Origin: Actinomycetota bacterium
Lineage (GTDB): Bacteria; Actinomycetota; Acidimicrobiia; Acidimicrobiales; Ilumatobacteraceae
Direction: 5' to 3'
DNA: 15,870 bases
NCBI GenBank assembly: GCA_026393655.1
Contig: JAPKZT010000083.1
Span: 1-15,870 of the forward strand
The position numbers and the translations under genes were made by a program. Positions 13,185-15,870 of the stretch are shown piece after piece. The notes under the pieces were generated by a model that ran no database searches, was not told the DNA's origin, and was given only the letters and a program-made list of their open reading frames with translations. The first letter of the stretch is position 1. Each line of letters opens with the position of its first letter.

Positions 13185-14207
13185 AGCTACTACTACCGCA
13201 GCAGCGCCGCCTGTTGATACGGTCGTTGCCGCAGCAGCTGGCGCAACAGTCGTAGTAGTAGTTGTTGTCGTAGTTGATGTCGATGCCACGACAGTTGTAA
13301 TTACCGCGACCGTAGTTATCGTCGTTGTTGCCGGGACAGTCGTGACAACTCTCTGCGGTGCAGCAGTGGTCGTTGTAGTTGCAGCGATATTAGTGGTCTT
13401 ATTATTCGTCGCATTCGTCGCGGTCTTATTGTTCGTCGTGTTTTTATTATTCGTCGCATTCGTCGCATTATTATTCGTCGCGTTCGCATTGTTAGTCGCG
13501 TTCGCGCCAGTCGTGACACCAGATCTTGTAGAACCAGAAGCCGGAATCACCACAGAAGCAGTCTTTCCATTGCTCGTCGATCCAGTGCCCGAAGCTGTCG
13601 AGCCAGTATTCGACGAAGTAGTCGTGTTACCTAACGGACGATCGTCTTGCGCAGCACGAAGAGGGTTACTCGAAGGGTTAAGAAACGTCGCACCGACCGG
13701 AGTTTTTACCGTGTTCGAAGTGGTCGAATTATTGCTTACAGTTTTTCCAGCAGTAGTTGAACCAGATGCAGTCGATCCAGTTGTAGTCGAACCAGTTGTA
13801 TTTGATCCGGTCGTAGTCGAACCAGTGGTATTTGATCCGGTACTGGAAACTCCTGTACGAGATGAAACAGTCGGGTCACCTAACGGACGATCGTCTTGCG
13901 CAGCACGAAGGGGGTTACTCGAAGGGTTAAGGTACGTCGAGCCTACAGAAGTTTTGATCGTATTCGAAGTTGTCGACTTGCTACTTGCAGTTTTTCCAGT
14001 GCTAGTTGATCCCGTCGTACCTTCTATACAACGGTCATCTTGCGCCGCACGAGCTGAGTTGCCGGCAGGGTTAACACATAACGAAACTAAACTTGGTTTT
14101 TTGGCAACCTGTGTTGCTGCGGATACCTGAGTTTCAAAACCGCCAAAGACTTGCGTCAACACGATGCAGAAAATTAGAAGCTGGCTTATTGAGAAACGTG
14201 ATTTCAT
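12507..14207 (-). CDS. N-terminal part of frameshifted Ig-like repeat surface protein
   Basis: 566 codons, ending in an out-of-frame tail of about 14 residues (SDINFDCRSLIFND) caused by the 73-bp duplication. Residues 1-30 are a signal peptide (hydrophobic LLIFCIVLTQVFGGF, cleavage near VSA-A). Residues 45-195 hold three copies of a block with RAAQDDR (53-59, 101-107, 184-190). Residues 232-273 are Asn/Thr-rich with many N-x-T sequons, and 274-330 are Thr/Ala/Val-rich with a run of nine Thr. Ig repeat 1 begins at D342 and repeat 2 at D454. The whole repaired protein is probably an exported cell-surface or adhesin-like protein with a glycosylatable stalk; no sortase or membrane anchor is visible. 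The ATG has no Shine-Dalgarno but a leaderless-type -10. Confidence 0.8.
   Translation of the reverse strand: MKSRFSISQLLIFCIVLTQVFGGFETQVSAATQVAKKPSLVSLCVNPAGNSARAAQDDRCIEGTTGSTSTGKTASSKSTTSNTIKTSVGSTYLNPSSNPLRAAQDDRPLGDPTVSSRTGVSSTGSNTTGSTTTGSNTTGSTTTGSTASGSTTAGKTVSNNSTTSNTVKTPVGATFLNPSSNPLRAAQDDRPLGNTTTSSNTGSTASGTGSTSNGKTASVVIPASGSTRSGVTTGANATNNANATNNNATNATNNKNTTNNKTATNATNNKTTNIAATTTTTAAPQRVVTTVPATTTITTVAVITTVVASTSTTTTTTTTTVAPAAAATTVSTGGAAAVVVADTTAPTLTFARASATSSTQAITFTVTGDEAINCSTLSTTNGTDFTFTNISAISVVQTNTTTCTITATSTATPGGAAVTSTLARASTFSMADTAGNAQTTLATTTLSVTVTALDTTAPTLTFARTAATSGSASITFTVTGDEAINCATLSTTNGTDFTFTNISAIAVVQTNTTTCTITATSTGTAGSTVTSTLTAAASFSMTDTATTPNAQTSDINFDCRSLIFND
13272..13510 (-). repeat. 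Low-complexity Thr/Asn/Ala/Val stalk region
   Basis: Asn-Thr-Asn codon patterns between about 13389 and 13512 arise from a degenerate DNA repeat built of TTATTCGTCGCATTCGTCG-like units on the plus strand. It encodes a string of N-A-T and N-T-T sequons, followed by runs of Thr. Such segments act as extended stalks and are typical glycosylation targets. Confidence 0.7.
13629..13682 (-). repeat. RAAQDDR-block DNA repeat, copy A
   Basis: About 54 bp nearly identical to 13878-13931 (offset 249 bp, 83 codons), differing at one base. It encodes NPSSNPLRAAQDDRPLG. A third, more diverged copy encoding NPAGNSARAAQDDR lies around 14028-14072. Confidence 0.85.
13878..13931 (-). repeat. RAAQDDR-block DNA repeat, copy B
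   Basis: Partner of 13629-13682. Between the two copies, 13775-13845 holds a short tandem repeat encoding GSNTTGSTT units, so this part of the gene has grown by repeated duplication. Confidence 0.85.
14031..14051 (-). repeat. RAAQDDR motif, first copy next to the signal peptide
   Basis: Encodes residues 53-59 of the surface protein. It is flanked by C44 and C60, which the other two copies lack, so this copy may be closed by a disulfide. Confidence 0.6.
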
Positions 14208-14213
14208 ACGAAC

Positions 14214-14219
14214 ACGATA
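14214..14219 (-). promoter_or_regulatory. Candidate leaderless -10 element (TATCGT)
   Basis: TATCGT fits TANNNT and is followed by exactly 6 nt (GTTCGT) and then the ATG at 14207. This puts the expected transcription start on the start codon. No Shine-Dalgarno is present. Confidence 0.45.
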
Positions 14220-14260
14220 AGAAAATTAGAAACGCGAATCTGTATCTAGCGTGACTCTGT

Positions 14261-14272
14261 GGGGTTAGCACC
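14261..14272. promoter_or_regulatory. Palindromic operator copy 1 (degenerate)
   Basis: GGGGTTAGCACC, 10 of 12 matches to GGTGCTAGCACC. Its centre is 59.5 bp upstream of the predicted start at 14207. Confidence 0.5.
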
Positions 14273-14292
14273 AAGAGTTTCTTGCCTTGAGT

Positions 14293-14304
14293 GGTGCTAG
14301 CACC
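14293..14304. promoter_or_regulatory. Palindromic operator copy 2
   Basis: GGTGCTAGCACC, a perfect 12-bp palindrome, preceded by GAGT as in copy 3. It starts 32 bp after copy 1 and its centre is at -91.5 from the predicted start. Confidence 0.6.
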
Positions 14305-14323
14305 CTCACTACGTCACACGAGT

Positions 14324-14335
14324 GGTGCTAGCACC
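14324..14335. promoter_or_regulatory. Palindromic operator copy 3
   Basis: GGTGCTAGCACC, identical to copy 2 and starting 31 bp after it, with its centre at -122.5. The regular spacing suggests binding of a dimeric regulator on one face of the helix. The regulator is not in the window. Confidence 0.6.
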
Positions 14336-14390
14336 ATGTATCTAATGCTTAAATTAGCGCGCGCGATTAAAACCTGAAATCACACCGCGT

Positions 14391-15870
14391 TTATGGAGTC
14401 GAATTGAATGCTGAAACTCGAACTGAGGGGATGGCGTTACCTTTACTGTCAGTTGTGCCACCAGAGTCAAACCATTCACTTCGCCCGTTTAAAGTCGAAC
14501 CAATTTGCGATGACGTGTACCATTCACCGTTGTTGCTCGATGCGTAGCCGATCGCTGTGGATCTAGCGTTTCTGAGAGTGTCTAGTTCTAAATACGAAGG
14601 AATATGCCAGCCACTTGCAAACTGAGCACTCGTTAGCGACTCGTTATTTGCAATACCACTGGTGCAGCCCGCTCGCATCAGTCTCGTATTTTGAAGACCC
14701 GCTCCAATCGCAGTGCTGGTACCACTGATGCTCGGAACAGTAGACGCACCTGTGTATAAATTGTTGCACCAATAAGTAGTCGCAGTTGGGGTTGTTGCAT
14801 AACTTGTCGTGTCCCACTCTAGGTATCTGCATGTTGAGGACATTGTTGACCCGCACGTAAATGTAGAACTAGCAACATAATAAACTTTGCCACCAAGTGG
14901 CCCAGTGTCGCCGACAACACATGTTCCACCAGTAGCACATGTGACTGATGGTGTCACTGAGTTTGATGCGGCTGACGCTGCTGATGTGCCTTGGCTGTTT
15001 GTTGCCGTAACTGTAAACGTGTATGCCGTACCAGATGTTAAACCTGTAACTGTGATCGCGCTGCTGCACGTGGCTGATGTTAATGTGCCTGTTCTGCCAC
15101 CGGGGCTAGATGTAGCGGTGTAAGTCGTGATTGTCGCACCACCATTAGACGCCGGCGCAGTGCATGCAACTGTCACCGATGTTGTACTAGCAATTGTTGC
15201 TGTACCAATTGTTGGCGCATCAGGAACAGTGGCAGGTGTAACCGAACTTGAAGCACTCGACGAACTCGATGTGCCTTCAGTGTTAGTTGCTGTCGCAGTA
15301 AACGTGTAAGCCGTACCGTTTGTCAAAGTTGAGACGATACATGAACCAGAAGCACCAGTGACCGTGCAAGTGCGAGTGGCTCCTGAAACTTGTGGTGACG
15401 CACTAACTGTGTAACTAGCTGGAGTGCCACCTGAACCACTGCCAGCAGCAACAGTCACCGTGACTTGAGCGTTACCCGCAACACCGGTAGGCGTCGCAGG
15501 AGCAGTTGGGGCAACCGCCACTCTCGTCGATGGTGATGAAGCTGCTGAAGCTGCTGATGTGCCAATGCTGTTTGTTGCTGTCACTGTGAACGTGTAGCTA
15601 GTGCCAGTTGTTAATCCTGAAACTGTGATCGCGCTACTACAGGTAGCTGAAGTTAATGTGCCGGTGATTGAGGTGCCGACGGCTGTTGCCGTATATCTAA
15701 TGATTGTTGCACCACCGTTAGACGCTGGTGCAGTGCACGCGACTGTGACCGATGTCTCGCTAGCCACTGTTACTGTGCCAATTGTCGGCGCGCCAGGAAC
15801 ATCGGCAGGGGTAACCGAACTTGAAGCACTAGATAAATCTGAAGTGCCAGCAGAGTTAGTTGCCGTTGAC
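14391..15870 (-). CDS. Fibronectin-III repeat surface protein, C-terminal part (5' end outside window)
   Basis: The frame is open to the right edge, so the start is not in the window; the GTG at 15767 that could be read as a start is an internal valine. Visible are at least three fibronectin-type-III-like modules: about 15512-15840, 15237-15509 and 14940-15236. The first and third are very similar (CTAPASNGGATI, ATCSSAITV, GLT-GT-YTFTVTATNS) with a Cys pair each; the middle one is more divergent. A C-terminal domain at 14394-14882 (GGKVYYVAS, CRYLEWD, IGAGLQNTRLMRAGC, WHIPSYLELDTLRN, YTSSQI, WFDSG, VRVSAF) matches that of the neighbouring gene. Probably exported and surface-located, with a role in adhesion or binding to polymers; this is inferred from architecture only. 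Confidence 0.85.
   Translation of the reverse strand, partial: STATNSAGTSDLSSASSSVTPADVPGAPTIGTVTVASETSVTVACTAPASNGGATIIRYTATAVGTSITGTLTSATCSSAITVSGLTTGTSYTFTVTATNSIGTSAASAASSPSTRVAVAPTAPATPTGVAGNAQVTVTVAAGSGSGGTPASYTVSASPQVSGATRTCTVTGASGSCIVSTLTNGTAYTFTATATNTEGTSSSSSASSSVTPATVPDAPTIGTATIASTTSVTVACTAPASNGGATITTYTATSSPGGRTGTLTSATCSSAITVTGLTSGTAYTFTVTATNSQGTSAASAASNSVTPSVTCATGGTCVVGDTGPLGGKVYYVASSTFTCGSTMSSTCRYLEWDTTSYATTPTATTYWCNNLYTGASTVPSISGTSTAIGAGLQNTRLMRAGCTSGIANNESLTSAQFASGWHIPSYLELDTLRNARSTAIGYASSNNGEWYTSSQIGSTLNGRSEWFDSGGTTDSKGNAIPSVRVSAFNSTP
14394..14882 (-). other. Lcl/DUF1566-like C-terminal domain, copy 2
   Basis: About 163 residues with the same motif order as 11186-11713: CRYLEW, WC, IGAGxxNTxLMRAxC, WxIPSxxEL, YTSSQ, WFDSG and VRxxA. 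The two proteins share this domain although their repeat modules differ (Ig-like versus FnIII-like). Confidence 0.6.
14940..15840 (-). repeat. Fibronectin-III-like module repeats
   Basis: Modules of roughly 90-100 codons. DNA similarity between the first visible and third modules is high, for example the GTTAGACGC/GTTAGACGCTGG and GTAAACGTGTA-type stretches on the plus strand, which indicates duplication. Linkers are Ser/Ala-rich (SAASAAS, SSSSASSSVTPA). Confidence 0.75.

Larger units (their letters stand above)
14208..14390. promoter_or_regulatory. 183-bp regulatory region between two surface-protein genes
   Basis: Non-coding. It contains three copies of a GGTGCTAGCACC-type palindrome (listed separately), a leaderless-type -10 at 14219-14214 for the gene starting at 14207, and no clear intrinsic terminator for the gene ending at 14391. 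Confidence 0.6.

Noticed and set aside
12901..14130. Long plus-strand open frame of 409 codons antisense to the surface gene
   Set aside because: It is Val/Ala-rich and simply mirrors the Thr/Asn/Ala repeat codons of the real gene. It has no domain, signal or ribosome site.
14261..14335. CIRCE element or short CRISPR array
   Set aside because: CIRCE has TTAGCACTC and GAGTGCTAA arms separated by 9 bp, which is not seen. Three 12-bp palindromes without long repeats, or cas genes nearby, are not a CRISPR array.
15765..15767. GTG as the start of the fibronectin-repeat gene
   Set aside because: The frame continues upstream to the window edge with the same FnIII sequence pattern (VPGAPTIGTVTV), so this is an internal valine.

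Overview
The window looks like a chromosomal piece of an actinobacterium. The protein styles (cytosolic-type malate dehydrogenase, stand-alone cobalamin-binding mutase subunit, PcrA-type helicase, actinobacterial YaaA, RipA-like NlpC/P60 protein) together with a moderate GC content suggest a freshwater or marine Acidimicrobiia-like lineage. This placement is an inference from protein character and has not been tested by a search. Most genes lie on the minus strand; only a small membrane-anchored protein and yaaA are on the plus strand.

Positions 1-5642 hold central metabolism. From the right-hand end, transcription on the minus strand runs: B12-binding small subunit of an acyl-CoA mutase, sucC and sucD (4 bp apart), an OatA-like acyltransferase, mdh, then the first codons of a Rossmann-fold protein cut by the window edge. 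A methylmalonyl-CoA-type mutase makes succinyl-CoA, SucCD turns it into succinate with NTP formation, and Mdh acts further along the same cycle. The gene order therefore reads as a route from propionate or odd-chain and branched-chain carbon into the TCA cycle, with an envelope acetyltransferase inserted.

Positions 5662-11065 hold a small protein with one membrane anchor, a PcrA/UvrD helicase, yaaA (peroxide stress), a dienelactone-hydrolase-family protein and a secreted coiled-coil NlpC/P60 peptidoglycan hydrolase.

Positions 11183-15870 hold two large secreted repeat proteins with related C-terminal domains. The first (11183-14207) has a signal peptide, three copies of an unusual RAAQDDR-containing block, a Thr/Asn-rich stalk, four Ig-like repeats of 112-113 residues and a C-terminal domain. 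It is broken by an exact 73-bp tandem duplication inside Ig repeat 2. Deleting one copy restores a single 983-residue frame and makes repeat 2 exactly 336 bp like its neighbours. The second (14391 to beyond 15870) has fibronectin-III-like repeats and a similar C-terminal domain. Between them, upstream of the first gene, sit three near-identical 12-bp palindromes spaced 31-32 bp apart (about three helical turns).

At several gene starts a TANNNT-like -10 hexamer lies exactly 6 nt before the start codon and no Shine-Dalgarno sequence is seen. These look like leaderless transcripts. They contrast with the SD-preceded starts of mdh, sucC and nlpC. No tRNA, rRNA, CRISPR array, transposase or prophage gene was seen.
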